A stretch of 64,000 bases of DNA from an uncultured Phycisphaerales bacterium (GTDB lineage Bacteria > Planctomycetota > Phycisphaerae > Sedimentisphaerales > Anaerohalosphaeraceae), in the NCBI GenBank assembly GCA_937868095.1, contig CALMLO010000041.1:96767-160766 (forward strand), read 5' to 3'. Under the pieces are notes generated by a model. That model was not told the origin of the DNA and made no database searches. It saw nothing but the letters and a program-made list of their open reading frames with translations. Position numbers and translations under genes: made by a program. This document shows, in pieces, positions 1-9,776 of this stretch (its first letter is position 1; every line of letters begins with the position of its first letter).

Positions 1-997
1 TCAATGTTTCCATAATTCGGTCATAGACATGTGCCGTCGGAATGTTCGACTCGCCCTGATACCACAAAACCCCGCGAACAGCATAAGGAGCCAGCGGGGC
101 CGCCATCGCATTATACAAAACACAGGGACTGTGCTGGTCCAAATGCGGATTCTTCGGAGCGGCGGGCTTGCGCGGCGGCTTTTGTCCGGCGGACTCGGCT
201 TTAGCCGCTTCTTCCTTCCACCAGGCCAAATCCTCTTCATACTTTTTCTGAGCAGCACCGCTGTCAAACTCCTGACACTTGCGGGCATATTCCTCAAGAA
301 GAAAATGAAGTTCTGTCTCTGCTTCAAGAGCTCCTCGGCTGAGCCAGGCCTCCGCCGTACTGGCCCCATAAGCCGTTGTCAAAAGCCCTACGGGAACATT
401 CAGATGCTTATGAATTTCCCGAGCAAAAAAGTAGGCCGCCGCCGAAAAATGCCCCACTGTCTGCGGCGAACACACTTCCCAGCAGCCCTCCGCATCTTCC
501 AAAACTTCGTCGCTGGTACGGAATGGCACATCAAAAACGCGGATAGCCGGCCAGTTGGCCGCCGCCACCTCCGCCTCTTCATTCATCACACCGCACCAAT
601 AACGATCCTCGCGCGCAACGGTCATATCCATGTTGGACTGGCCGGAACACAGCCATACCTCGCCAACTTGAACATCTTCGAAGCAGAGAGTTTCGGCCTT
701 TCCCGCAATAGTCAGTTCATAAGGCCCGCCGGCCAGCATCGACTCCAGTATAATCCGCCATCGACCCGACGCATCCGCCAAAACCGTCTTCTTCTGCTCA
801 GCCAGAGACACCGTAATTTCTTCACCGGCAGACGCCCTTCCCCAAACCGGAATCGGTCTGCCCTGCTGAAGAACCATGTGGTCGCCGAAAACTCCGGCGG
901 CCTCGAGTGCCCAACCTTTATCACCAAAAAACAATACAGCAGCAAACAAGATGAACATCTGCCATGCCGCCGACCATCCCTGGTTTTTTCGTTTCAT
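1..997 (-). CDS. Sialate/pectin O-acetylesterase-like SGNH hydrolase, 3' end outside the window
   Basis: About 332 residues are visible and the C-terminus lies beyond base 1. The reading frame starts MKRKNQGW, has a hydrophobic signal segment at about 10-30, then a beta-sandwich-like stretch starting FGDHMVLQQ, as in sialate O-acetylesterases. The nucleophile block is GQSNM (about residue 125), and GVLWYQGESN at the cut end is the second conserved block of the family. Known members remove acetyl groups from sialic acids or plant polysaccharides. Next to GH28 and PL11 genes, a role on acetylated pectin or rhamnogalacturonan is the likelier reading. The ATG overlaps the stop of the GH28 gene (ATGA, bases 994-997), so the two are translationally coupled. 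Confidence 0.85.
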   Translation of the reverse strand, partial: MKRKNQGWSAAWQMFILFAAVLFFGDKGWALEAAGVFGDHMVLQQGRPIPVWGRASAGEEITVSLAEQKKTVLADASGRWRIILESMLAGGPYELTIAGKAETLCFEDVQVGEVWLCSGQSNMDMTVAREDRYWCGVMNEEAEVAAANWPAIRVFDVPFRTSDEVLEDAEGCWEVCSPQTVGHFSAAAYFFAREIHKHLNVPVGLLTTAYGASTAEAWLSRGALEAETELHFLLEEYARKCQEFDSGAAQKKYEEDLAWWKEEAAKAESAGQKPPRKPAAPKNPHLDQHSPCVLYNAMAAPLAPYAVRGVLWYQGESNIPTAHVYDRIMETL

Positions 998-2373
998 TCG
1001 AGCCCCATCATATTCCGGCAGTTTTCAAACCTGACTTTGGAACCGTCCTCGGCCTGAATCTTCACATTTTGGAAAATCCAGTTCTCTGCATTTTTGATAA
1101 CGCCTGCTTTCTTGGCGGTTATCTCGATATTCTCGAGCAGGAAAGAACCAGCCGGCTGATTTTTGCGTCCGTTGACAGAAATGGCCGTTTCCGAATCCAC
1201 CGCCTTGATATTTCGGATTGTAATATTGCGGATATAGGGAGTCCCTTGTTCTTCGGGAACCGGCTGCATCAGCGCCTTCCAATGTTTGGGAAACTCCCTG
1301 CCCTCTGCCTCCAGCTGCCGGCGGACGGCCTCCGGCACGGTGTTATAAGCCGGATACCAGTCATAATCGAGTTTGACGGCCTCCCGCACATTGTGCATCT
1401 GAATATCGTGGATATAGGCATCCCGAACTGTTCCGCCGCGCCCCTGGGTTGATTTGAAGCGGATACCGGTGCTCGTGCCGTAGGCCTTCAAGTTGTAGGC
1501 CTCTACATTGTAAATCCCGCCGGAGGTTTCGCTGCCGAAAGTAATCAGGCCATGACCTCGCCGGGCGATGCAATCCCGAATCATCACATTAAAAGTAGGC
1601 CGATTGACTCGCAATCCGTCCGCATCGCGCCCCGCTTTCAGACAAAAATTATCATCGTTGCAGTCGATATCACAATTCTGCACAAGTACATTGGAGGAAG
1701 AATCAATATCAATCCCATCCGAACTGGGGCCGACCTTTTCATCCAGATTGGCCCGAATGGTCAAGCCGTCCACCACCACATTAGTGCTGTAGCAGATATG
1801 AACCGTCCAAAAGCCCGGCTCCCGCAGCGTCAGCCCTTCCAGCTGGACGTTAACGGCGTTATAAATCAAAATCAGGCGCGGACGTTTGCAGTCGTAATCC
1901 ACCACCCAGCGAAGCCCTTTGGGGTCATACTCACGCCGCATTGTCCAGTATTTGTCCCACCACATGGAACCGGAGCCGTCAATGGTCCCCTTGCCGTAAA
2001 TCTTCACATTCGACACATGATGAGCATTCAGCAGGGCTGCCGGCCAGTCTGTTTCGATGCCTGCCACGCGGGTATAAACCTCCGGATACGCCGATTCATC
2101 CTCAACCCCCTTTATCAGCACACCCTCATCCACCCGAAAATCCACACGGTCTTTTAGAAAAATGGAGCCGGTCAGATACGTCCCAGGCGAAAAAACGACC
2201 GTCCCGCCGCCTGCCTGCGCACAGGCATCGATCGCCTTCTGAATGGCCCCGCTGCTGACGGTCTGTCCATCCGGCACTGCCCCATAATCGCAGACATTAA
2301 ACTCCGCCGCCCAAACAGACCCGCCGAGGGTCAATAAACATCCCAACATTACCGCAAATTTCCTTAGACTCAT
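994..2373 (-). CDS. Secreted GH28 polygalacturonase-like glycosidase
   Basis: The protein has 459 residues with a signal peptide (about 1-22, ending SVWA) followed by the AEFNVCDYGAVPDG opening typical of GH28 right-handed beta-helix enzymes. The catalytic set is recognisable: SSDGIDID near residue 220 (the usual NTDGID aspartate), a DD pair in DCNDDNFCLKAG near 240, GHGLITFGSE near 274 with the histidine, and RFK near 306 for the RxK pair. GH28 enzymes hydrolyse alpha-galacturonide links in homogalacturonan or rhamnogalacturonan. The protein probably acts in the periplasm or outside the cell. It lies 21 bases after the two-propeller gene and overlaps the downstream esterase, so it belongs to the pectin operon. 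Exact specificity, endo or exo, cannot be told. Confidence 0.92.
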   Translation of the reverse strand: MSLRKFAVMLGCLLTLGGSVWAAEFNVCDYGAVPDGQTVSSGAIQKAIDACAQAGGGTVVFSPGTYLTGSIFLKDRVDFRVDEGVLIKGVEDESAYPEVYTRVAGIETDWPAALLNAHHVSNVKIYGKGTIDGSGSMWWDKYWTMRREYDPKGLRWVVDYDCKRPRLILIYNAVNVQLEGLTLREPGFWTVHICYSTNVVVDGLTIRANLDEKVGPSSDGIDIDSSSNVLVQNCDIDCNDDNFCLKAGRDADGLRVNRPTFNVMIRDCIARRGHGLITFGSETSGGIYNVEAYNLKAYGTSTGIRFKSTQGRGGTVRDAYIHDIQMHNVREAVKLDYDWYPAYNTVPEAVRRQLEAEGREFPKHWKALMQPVPEEQGTPYIRNITIRNIKAVDSETAISVNGRKNQPAGSFLLENIEITAKKAGVIKNAENWIFQNVKIQAEDGSKVRFENCRNMMGLE

Positions 2374-2394
2374 AAATACTCCTTGCTGTCAGAG

Positions 2395-4449
2395 TTATCT
2401 ATCTTGTTCTGCCGAATCATCTTGTCTATTCCTATCAGGTTTTTCCCTGAAATCCTGCGAGGTTGCTAAGGCAATGACCCGACCCTGCCGGCCAACCGCA
2501 CAATAAAAATGATAAACAATTCCATCCCAATAAACAACCCATGGCTTATGAGCGTATTTCTGATCCCAGGGTTCAGAAGGAGCAATTAAGTCCGGCCCAT
2601 TCCACTTCGTCCAATGGACCAAATCATAAGAACAGGCAAAAGTATCAAAGGCCCCCGGCCGCCAAAATGCCCCAAAATAGAACATCACCCACACATCGCC
2701 GATTTTAGCAATCTGAGGATCGCCGCTGATGCCGACTTTTCCGGCGGAAGAGCGGTTTTCCAACACCGGCCCAGGCCCAAACCGCTTCCAGATGATTCCA
2801 TTGCCTGAAACCGCCATTCCAATCCGCTCTCCTCCCTCTAAAGCGGCAGCGTTGTAAAACATCACAAAAGGAGTGCCGGTCATTGTCTCTGGGTCGTGAA
2901 TGATATGACTCTTAAAAAGCGTCCGTTTCTCAAACCAGCGGGCATCCGCATCAGACGGACGCAAAATAGGAGCGGGTAATTTTTGCCAATCTTTAACGGC
3001 CGCAGGGTCATCCGTCCACGCCAGCCCAATAGACAGCGGCGGGGTTTCGTATCCCTCTTTTTCGCCCCCCAGATACGATATCCAGTATCGGCCGTCAAAT
3101 TTCCCCAGCCCATACGACCCGCCCCATCGATAATCATAAAAGGCAATACCGCCGGCTGCCTGGGCACAATCCCACTGGCCCTGCTGTCCCCGCGGCAAAA
3201 TCACCCCTTGCGGCTGCCAATGAAGCAAATCATCGCTGACCGCCAGGTGAGTCGTGTATCCGACAGGATCGTTCTCCAGCTGGAAATAAACCATATACCA
3301 GCGTCCCTGGTGTCGGAAAACCGTCGGTCCATCCGCCATTTTCCCGGCCGGCGGTTCCAGAACGATTCCATATTTATACGGCGTTTTGACCTGTTCATAG
3401 ACCGCCTCCATTTCTTTACGCCCTACTGAAGTACCTCGCAAGCAAATCCGCACGGGACGATCTCGATCACAACTCAGTCGGCCGTCTTTTTCAAACAGTT
3501 CGGCAACCTGAATGGAGCTGCGGCGCTGTTCATAGCCGTCTTTGCGGGCCTCTTCGCCCCGTCGACCGGGATGGGTAAAATAAAAAACAAACGCCCGATC
3601 ACCGCTGACTGCCACATCCGGATGGCCCCCTTTCACCTGGTCGTCCGGCCCCGTCCCAGGGTCCCTGAGCAGGTTTTCCTGCTGACGCGTCCAGTAAAGA
3701 GCATCCTCCGAGCGATACACTCCCAATCCATCCCATGTGTCCACAAGCATCCAGTAAAAGCCCCTCCACCAAAACACCTTCGGACCTTCTCCCCGCCACT
3801 GTCCCGGCGCCTTTCCTTTGTCCTCCCATACAAACAAATCCCGACTGTCGGCATAATACATCGACTTGCCGTCGCGCTCATTGTTGTACCACATCCGCCA
3901 GCTGCCGTCGCCAAGCCGAATCACACAGGCATCGATTACCCGATCGGAGGAAAGGGAAAGTGTTGATTGATACTCCCAGTCTATCAAATTGCGGCTGGTC
4001 AAATGAAGAATCTGCCGGGGGTGGTTCCAATCCCGAAAGATGCCCGGCACATAAGTCAGGTACATATGCCAGAGGCCTTCGTGTTCAATAACTTCCGGCG
4101 CCCAGTAGGTATCGTCGCCTTTCTTATAGCCGATATTAGCCGTGCCGCGATAGGTCCACGAGGCCCCGCCATCGGAAGATTCGGCAATTCCAATAGGTGT
4201 GCCATGCACCCAGCTGACCCCTTCGGCCTCCGCTGCGTTGGCCCGACGATTGGTATAAAACATCAGCCATTTTTTCTCTTCCGGATGCCAGCATAAAACC
4301 GGGTCTGCCGCTCCGTCATACACAGGGTCCCGGTAGAGCGGCTTGGCGGCAATTTCCCCTTCCATCGGCTTCTCCCGCCTGTCTTCCTCTGCATATCCAA
4401 AGACGCCCGTTGACAGCCAGACAAGAAAAACCAGAAGAAGCTTTTCCAT
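2395..4449 (-). CDS. Secreted two-propeller glycoside hydrolase (GH43/GH32/GH117-like)
   Basis: This 684-residue protein has a signal peptide (about 1-20). Two successive halves each resemble a five-bladed beta-propeller of the GH32/43/117 type. The first half (about 35-330) starts with DPVYDGAADPVLCWHPEE and contains EGPKVFWWRGFYWML. The second half (about 355-660) has GPTVFRHQGRWYMVYF and repeated sugar-pocket-like aspartates followed by FYN or YF blades. Family members release arabinose, galactose or related sugars from side chains. Position between PL11 and GH28 genes suggests trimming of rhamnogalacturonan side chains. I could not assign a CAZy family or choose catalytic residues with confidence, and one propeller may be non-catalytic. 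The tail after about 665 is charged. Confidence 0.7.
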   Translation of the reverse strand: MEKLLLVFLVWLSTGVFGYAEEDRREKPMEGEIAAKPLYRDPVYDGAADPVLCWHPEEKKWLMFYTNRRANAAEAEGVSWVHGTPIGIAESSDGGASWTYRGTANIGYKKGDDTYWAPEVIEHEGLWHMYLTYVPGIFRDWNHPRQILHLTSRNLIDWEYQSTLSLSSDRVIDACVIRLGDGSWRMWYNNERDGKSMYYADSRDLFVWEDKGKAPGQWRGEGPKVFWWRGFYWMLVDTWDGLGVYRSEDALYWTRQQENLLRDPGTGPDDQVKGGHPDVAVSGDRAFVFYFTHPGRRGEEARKDGYEQRRSSIQVAELFEKDGRLSCDRDRPVRICLRGTSVGRKEMEAVYEQVKTPYKYGIVLEPPAGKMADGPTVFRHQGRWYMVYFQLENDPVGYTTHLAVSDDLLHWQPQGVILPRGQQGQWDCAQAAGGIAFYDYRWGGSYGLGKFDGRYWISYLGGEKEGYETPPLSIGLAWTDDPAAVKDWQKLPAPILRPSDADARWFEKRTLFKSHIIHDPETMTGTPFVMFYNAAALEGGERIGMAVSGNGIIWKRFGPGPVLENRSSAGKVGISGDPQIAKIGDVWVMFYFGAFWRPGAFDTFACSYDLVHWTKWNGPDLIAPSEPWDQKYAHKPWVVYWDGIVYHFYCAVGRQGRVIALATSQDFREKPDRNRQDDSAEQDR

Positions 4450-4473
4450 AAATCCTCCCTGACAAAAAACTTT

Positions 4474-7215
4474 TTAAGAACCCGGCAAAGGAGACACCCC
4501 TGTCACCGACATCCAGTCAATATTGGCCAGACCCCCGCTGGTTTTTGCAATCAGCCGGATCTGGTTGGTGCCCGGCACAAGAGTGACACGAACCACCGGT
4601 GATAAAACCCATGTGTCCCAATTATTAGTTCCCTGGCCGGCAAAACTGACATTAGAAACCGCTGTCACGTCATTCACCGTGACAGTTGCGCTTCTATCAG
4701 ATGTTGTTCCGTTAGCAAACCGCCACTGCAGCTCATACACCCCTTCCTGAGGCACAGAGACCGCCCATTCAATATACGCCCCAACAGCATTTTCCGTATT
4801 GGCAAACCCGCTGCCGGTATAGCCGGTATGGTTGCTGTCAATGGTTCCGGGCACTACCGCAACAAAGCCGGCCTCATTTTCCTGAATCACAAGTGTTGTA
4901 ATTCTGGAATCCGGCTGAACTGCGACTTCACTCGAATAGGCCGATTCATTCTGCCGCGTATCCACTGCTGTGATGACATAATAATACGTCGTTCCATCGA
5001 CCACGCTGCTGTCCTGACAGCTCGATTCTGTCAGAGGGGTCGAATTCAGCAGAATATAGCCGCTTCCGGAAACCTGTGAACGATAGACATTGTATCCGAG
5101 CAGGTCGCTTTCGCTGTTATCCGCCCAGTCCAGGATCACAAAGCCATTCCAGGACGAGGCCGTCAGTCCTGTTGGAACTGCCGGAGGAGTCATATCCGCG
5201 CCCTCCCAGTTGGACGCCAGCACAGCAAACTCATAGTAATTAATCAGGCAATCTCTATTCAAATCCAGCCCTGCCGTCAACCCGCAATCCTCCTCAAGCC
5301 AGACATCGGCAAAATAGGGCAGGTCTTTGAGATTTACCAAACCATCTTCCGTAAAATCGCCATACAGCCATGGATGCCTCACAACCAGGATATCCGGAAT
5401 CGGCTGGGCATCCATTCCCTCTCCAAGGTAGAAACTCGGATGCGGCGGCTGATTATAGGCCGAATTTTGCCAGGCAATTGCCACCCGGTATTGAGAATCA
5501 TGCATCAGGGTATAAAAGCGGTAGTTGGTCACCATAGTGGTCGTATAAATCCGCAGGGCTGTATTGTCGCTGGTTCGCCAAATCACCTCTTCCCGCCAGT
5601 CCCCAAAAATGTCGGCAGACAGACATGGGACTTTTTTGGTACCGTTATTCGAAGAGCAATCGGTCACTTTCAGCAGCTCCCCGACACCATATTTTGAAAT
5701 TGTTATGTCGTCCAAAAATTCCCGCAGCAAATCCTCATCCCACCACACCATAAAATTTACTGGATTATTATGGCTGCCTAAGTTGATTCCGGTACAGGTG
5801 GACAAGGGAACACTATTGGAAGCCCAAACTTCATAACCGAGATAATCGGCCCTGATGTCGCCTGCACAGGCCCGGCCCGTATCTTTGGCGGCTGTATAGC
5901 GAAAAATAATCTCGCCTGTTCCCGCATCTCGAAAAGAGGCGCCGTAGGGAGCGGGCTCGTGGCACTGCCAGACCTCCAAACCCGGCCGGCTCGGATCCAT
6001 ATCCGAAACATGCAAGGCATCGCCGTGCCCAAGGCCGGTAGAGTACAAACCGGTGCCGTCGTGGTCAATCACACACGCCCCATAGACAATTTCATCAAAA
6101 CCATCCCCATCCACATCGGCAATGCTCAGACTATGGCACCCTTGACCAACATATTCACTGTTAGGGCCGCTTGTATGGGCCTGAAACCACCACCGCATGC
6201 TTAATTGACCGTCCCGCCAATCCCAGGCCGTAATCTCGTTTCTGGCTGAATAGCCGCTCTTAGGCCCATAATAGCCGCGTGCCATAATAATGCTCGGACG
6301 CTCGCCGTCCAGATAAGCCGCGCCGGCCAGAAAACGGTCCGCACGGTTGCCGTAATTGTCGCCCCATTCTCTGATATCACGTCGATCCGGGTAAAAAACC
6401 GTCGCAGCCAGGGCCTCGCCGGTCAACCCGTCAAAAACAGTCAAATATTCCGGCCCGCTCACAATATAGCCCTCTGTATTTCGATAATCAGTCAGTGTAT
6501 CACCGGGAAGCAGAACATAACTGCCCAGTCCGTCTTTGGTATAAGGCGCCGTCTTGCAAACTACTTCTGCACACCCATCGCTGTCAAAATCATAAACTAA
6601 AAACTGAGTATAATGCTCCCCTGCACGGATATTAATACCCAGGTCAATCCGCCACAGGAATGTACCATCCAATTTATAAGCATCCAGATAGACATTACCC
6701 GTATAACCCGAATAAGAATTGTCTTTCGAATTCGATGGATCCCACTTAAACACAATCTCATATTGGCCGTCGCCATCCAAGTCTCCGACGCTGCAATCAC
6801 TCGGACTGTAGGTATAAGAAACATCATCCGGTGTTGTGCCGCCTGCCGGCACCTGAAGCGGAATAGTCAAATAAGGACTCGTCCACACGCCAACCGGTTC
6901 CGAACCGGGCCTTTCTATGCCGTCAATCACAGGGACGATAGTGTATTGGCTCGATACGCTGCCGCCTGTATCAGCATAATTTGTTGAGTTAGTAATAGGT
7001 GAAGAAGTGATTTTAACCGAATCTCGATAGACATTAAAGGAAATATCGGCGGGGTCTGTTCCAAGCAATCTCCATCCGATATAGTTAGATGTGCCCGTTC
7101 TGACAGCAATCACTCCCCTGTCCAAATATTCCATATATCTTGCCGCCAGAACCAAATGTGAACAAAAAAGACCTCCAAAAACGAGGAAAAACATAGAGTA
7201 AAGACATCTTTTCAT
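4474..7215 (-). CDS. Secreted rhamnogalacturonan lyase, PL11, with dockerin, FN3 and CBM35-like modules
   Basis: The product is 913 residues. The start at 7215 is chosen because GGGGGGA sits six bases upstream and MKRCLYSMFFLVFGG begins a proper signal peptide; an ATG 16 codons earlier lacks both. After cleavage the mature protein begins ARYMEYLDRGVIAV, as in PL11 rhamnogalacturonan lyases (YesW/YesX family). The catalytic propeller runs to about 615 and shows calcium-binding-like loops such as GDLDGDGQYEIVFKWD. A dockerin type I-like pair of EF-hand repeats (about 619-675), an FN3 domain (about 675-767) and a CBM35-like carbohydrate-binding domain (about 775-905) follow. The enzyme cleaves the rhamnogalacturonan I backbone by beta-elimination. 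It is probably the first gene of the pectin operon. Confidence 0.93.
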   Translation of the reverse strand: MKRCLYSMFFLVFGGLFCSHLVLAARYMEYLDRGVIAVRTGTSNYIGWRLLGTDPADISFNVYRDSVKITSSPITNSTNYADTGGSVSSQYTIVPVIDGIERPGSEPVGVWTSPYLTIPLQVPAGGTTPDDVSYTYSPSDCSVGDLDGDGQYEIVFKWDPSNSKDNSYSGYTGNVYLDAYKLDGTFLWRIDLGINIRAGEHYTQFLVYDFDSDGCAEVVCKTAPYTKDGLGSYVLLPGDTLTDYRNTEGYIVSGPEYLTVFDGLTGEALAATVFYPDRRDIREWGDNYGNRADRFLAGAAYLDGERPSIIMARGYYGPKSGYSARNEITAWDWRDGQLSMRWWFQAHTSGPNSEYVGQGCHSLSIADVDGDGFDEIVYGACVIDHDGTGLYSTGLGHGDALHVSDMDPSRPGLEVWQCHEPAPYGASFRDAGTGEIIFRYTAAKDTGRACAGDIRADYLGYEVWASNSVPLSTCTGINLGSHNNPVNFMVWWDEDLLREFLDDITISKYGVGELLKVTDCSSNNGTKKVPCLSADIFGDWREEVIWRTSDNTALRIYTTTMVTNYRFYTLMHDSQYRVAIAWQNSAYNQPPHPSFYLGEGMDAQPIPDILVVRHPWLYGDFTEDGLVNLKDLPYFADVWLEEDCGLTAGLDLNRDCLINYYEFAVLASNWEGADMTPPAVPTGLTASSWNGFVILDWADNSESDLLGYNVYRSQVSGSGYILLNSTPLTESSCQDSSVVDGTTYYYVITAVDTRQNESAYSSEVAVQPDSRITTLVIQENEAGFVAVVPGTIDSNHTGYTGSGFANTENAVGAYIEWAVSVPQEGVYELQWRFANGTTSDRSATVTVNDVTAVSNVSFAGQGTNNWDTWVLSPVVRVTLVPGTNQIRLIAKTSGGLANIDWMSVTGVSPLPGS

Positions 7216-7521
7216 AAATCCCCCCATAGAAGATAGACCTTGTTTGCTATGACTGCTTATCAAACCTAAAAAAAGACAACAAACATCTTTTCTTACCCAA
7301 TACAGAACCCATTCTCATATTTATATAGAAAAAAAGAGGATTTTGTCTCATTATTTTTGTAAAAATCAGAATTTTTAAAGAATATCTGGACATAAAACAG
7401 CCCGTACATCTACATATATTTTCGAAACAAAATAAAATAGGCAAAATTTTAAAAAATTCTCTAATTTTTTCGGAAAACATCTATATCCAAATGAAGAAAG
7501 TTTCATTCGAGCGGTCGTTTT
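7216..7521. other. AT-rich divergent intergenic region
   Basis: This spacer separates the leftward pectin operon from the rightward ECF sigma operon and should hold promoters for both. It is strongly AT-rich (7290-7480), with A and T runs, but no convincing -35/-10 pair at standard spacing was found on either strand. A short open frame on the minus strand (7247-7480) has no family signature. A small inverted pair, ATGAA and TTCAT, lies at about 7490-7505 in front of the sigma gene. No Shine-Dalgarno sequence is visible for the sigma factor. Confidence 0.6.
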
Positions 7522-8058
7522 ATGGAAGAAAACAAAAAATTAAATGCTGAAGATTACCGGCTTTTCATTAAGCTCTATTTGGCCAATGAACGGCGTCTCT
7601 ACGGATTTGTCCGGACGCTGGTGCCAAACTGGTCGGATGTAGATGATGTTATCCAGGAAACGGCCGCTGTATTATGGTCCAAATTTGACCAGTTTGACAA
7701 AACGAGCAATTTCTCTGCCTGGGCACTCAAAATCGCCCATTACCAAATCTTAAATTACTACAAAAATCAAAAAAGGGACAAACTCTATTTCAGCGAGGAA
7801 ATGCTCAACCTTCTGGCCGAAAAAAACCTCCAAAATCCCAATGTGGACGAACGTCTGCCGCTTCTGAGAAAATGTCTTCAGCAGCTGAAAGACTATGAAC
7901 TGTCTCTGATTCAAATGCGTTATGAGCCGGGTAGCTCCACGCGGCGTGTTGCCGAGCAGACCGGCAAAGAGCTTCATGCCCTTTATCGAATGTTCAATAA
8001 AATCCATGCAAAACTCTTACTGTGTATCCGACGAAACCTCCGGGAGGTGTACTCATAA
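7522..8058 (+). CDS. ECF-type RNA polymerase sigma factor
   Basis: A 178-residue ECF sigma factor. Region 2 (about 20-90) contains NWSDVDDVIQETAAVLW and the WALKIAHYQILNYYK helix that matches the promoter-melting part. Region 4 (about 118-172) has LIQMRYEPGSSTRRVAEQTG followed by a recognition helix. The protein is closest in style to the Rhodopirellula/Verrucomicrobium ECF family, which is commonly paired with FecR-like regulators. Its stop is three bases before the FecR-like gene, which supports a sigma/anti-sigma pair. The likely targets are nearby secreted polysaccharide-degradation genes, but that is inference from position. No Shine-Dalgarno sequence is seen before the ATG. Confidence 0.93.
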   Translation: MEENKKLNAEDYRLFIKLYLANERRLYGFVRTLVPNWSDVDDVIQETAAVLWSKFDQFDKTSNFSAWALKIAHYQILNYYKNQKRDKLYFSEEMLNLLAEKNLQNPNVDERLPLLRKCLQQLKDYELSLIQMRYEPGSSTRRVAEQTGKELHALYRMFNKIHAKLLLCIRRNLREVYS

Positions 8059-8061
8059 GAA

Positions 8062-9774
8062 ATGGAACTGTCAAATGTACAACTCAATCGCCTTTTCAAT
8101 CTGCTCGGGGCCCTGCGGGATGGAGTAATTAGCCGTCAGGAGTTTGAGGAATTGAATGAATTTCTGAAAACTTTTCCCCAAGCCCGTGAACTGTATGTTG
8201 ACTATGTCTATTTGTGCACCGATTTGTGCAACCTGCAGGCTGCTATCCGGCACACACCCGTATTTGCTTCCCCTGTCTCCGGCGGCAGCAATGAACAAGA
8301 TCAATCCGGTTCGACATTGACGCTCGAAATCCTCCAAATCCTCGGGGACTATGAAAACCAGGCCGAGGCCGTCGAGCTGCCCCCTGTAGAAATTCCCTCC
8401 CAGCCGAGCTTGCGTCCAGCCGTCGTCAAGGCAAAACCCCAAGTGTCCAAACTGTCCTTGTTTGCTTTGTTTACCTCGCTGGGGGCTCTTTTGATGATTC
8501 TTGCCTATCCGCTGCTGTTCCCGCAGCCGCCGGCGGGCGTGGCCTCCGTCAGTGATGCCCTCGGAGCGGCCTGGTCCTGGCAGGAGCCCCTCGAAAAAGG
8601 GACACGGCTGGTTAACGGCTCTGCTCCAATTCAGCTGATCAAAGGTCTGATTAAAATCCGTACCGACAATGGTGTTCATCTCGTAATGGAAGCCCCTGCT
8701 GAGTTTCGTTTTCTCAATTCGGACGAGTTATCAATGACCTATGGACGCGTCTTTGTGAATATCCAGCAGGCCCGGAATGGCTTTGCCGTTCAGACTCAGC
8801 AATCAAAAATTATCGACATGGGGACGCAGTTCGGCGTCTATACCGACATGGAGGGAGAAATTGAGCTGCACGTTTTCGAGGGGAAAACCGTTCTGATTGC
8901 CGGCCTGAACAATAAAACAAAAAAGGCATTGGACGTGATAGCCGGCCAGGCCAGACGGTTCAGCGAAAACGACAGCGAAGTTCGGCCCATCGCTCTCCGC
9001 GAACGGCTCTTCGCACGCGATATCCAGTCTCAGAACAACCTTATCTGGCGGCAGGAAAAACGAATCGACTTGGCCGATGTTGTTGGAGGAGGTGACGGCC
9101 TGGGCAGCGGACAAAGGGGACACGGCATCAATCCCTCCAATCGTCCCGACGACCGGCCCGGTGAAATGCGGGACCGCCGAAGCGGAAATACCTACAACCG
9201 CATTTCGTCCAATCCGTTTATCGACGGTGTTTTTGTCCCCAACGGCGCCAGCCCGCAGATTATCAGTTCTGCCGGTCATTTGTTCACAGAATGTCCAATC
9301 ACCAGCGGTTATTTTTTTGCGGATATTCTTCACTCGCCTACAGAGCAGCTGAAACAGAACGGCACCTTCAAGGCCTCCTCCCTGCAGGTTGGGCAGGTCG
9401 ATTACAGTCAGCCGGATAAATCATTCCTTTGTCTGCATGCCAACAGCGGCATTACCTTTGATTTGAGCGTTTTTCGAAGTCGCCTGCAAAATCCCATCCG
9501 CCGCTTCACCGCTCAGACCGGAATGCTGGACTTTGCCCCGCCGAATATGACGGCCGCTTATGCCGAGTGCTGGATTCTTATTGACGGCAAAGTCCGATAC
9601 CACGCGATTTTAACGCCCGAACATACAGAGACAGTTGGAATTGAAATCGCCGATACCGACCGCTTTCTGACTCTGATTGCCACCGACGGCGGAAGCCGCG
9701 ATCCGCAGCTGGACCGCAACGCCATCGGCTATGACTGGTGCATCTTCGGACAACCCAAATTATCCTTGGAGTAA
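8062..9774 (+). CDS. FecR-like transmembrane anti-sigma/sensor with C-terminal NPCBM-like domain
   Basis: A 570-residue protein. The cytoplasmic part (1-130) begins like other planctomycete anti-sigma proteins, with a small helical region ([19 protein letters not shown]). One membrane segment covers about 131-153. The FecR domain follows (about 185-300) with [37 protein letters not shown] and [12 protein letters not shown] Gly/Arg/Asn-rich linker (about 345-385) leads to a beta-sandwich domain (about 390-570) ending [11 protein letters not shown] and [15 protein letters not shown], typical of the NPCBM-like tails of planctomycete FecR proteins. The extracytoplasmic half could sense a glycan and release the sigma factor encoded just upstream. 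Binding is not shown by sequence alone. Confidence 0.85.
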   Translation: MELSNVQLNRLFNLLGALRDGVISRQEFEELNEFLKTFPQARELYVDYVYLCTDLCNLQAAIRHTPVFASPVSGGSNEQDQSGSTLTLEILQILGDYENQAEAVELPPVEIPSQPSLRPAVVKAKPQVSKLSLFALFTSLGALLMILAYPLLFPQPPAGVASVSDALGAAWSWQEPLEKGTRLVNGSAPIQLIKGLIKIRTDNGVHLVMEAPAEFRFLNSDELSMTYGRVFVNIQQARNGFAVQTQQSKIIDMGTQFGVYTDMEGEIELHVFEGKTVLIAGLNNKTKKALDVIAGQARRFSENDSEVRPIALRERLFARDIQSQNNLIWRQEKRIDLADVVGGGDGLGSGQRGHGINPSNRPDDRPGEMRDRRSGNTYNRISSNPFIDGVFVPNGASPQIISSAGHLFTECPITSGYFFADILHSPTEQLKQNGTFKASSLQVGQVDYSQPDKSFLCLHANSGITFDLSVFRSRLQNPIRRFTAQTGMLDFAPPNMTAAYAECWILIDGKVRYHAILTPEHTETVGIEIADTDRFLTLIATDGGSRDPQLDRNAIGYDWCIFGQPKLSLE

Positions 9775-9776
9775 TC

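Noticed and set aside
1..369. Minus-strand 122-codon frame ending at the window edge
   Set aside because: It is a different frame from the esterase, which carries GQSNM and GVLWYQGESN in the frame starting at 997.
29..1057. Plus-strand open frame of about 340 codons
   Set aside because: It overlaps the well-supported esterase on the other strand and shows no domain.
7247..7480. Minus-strand small open frame in the divergent region
   Set aside because: AT-rich composition, Phe/Ile/Lys-biased, no ribosome binding site, and it overlaps the promoter region of the PL11 operon.
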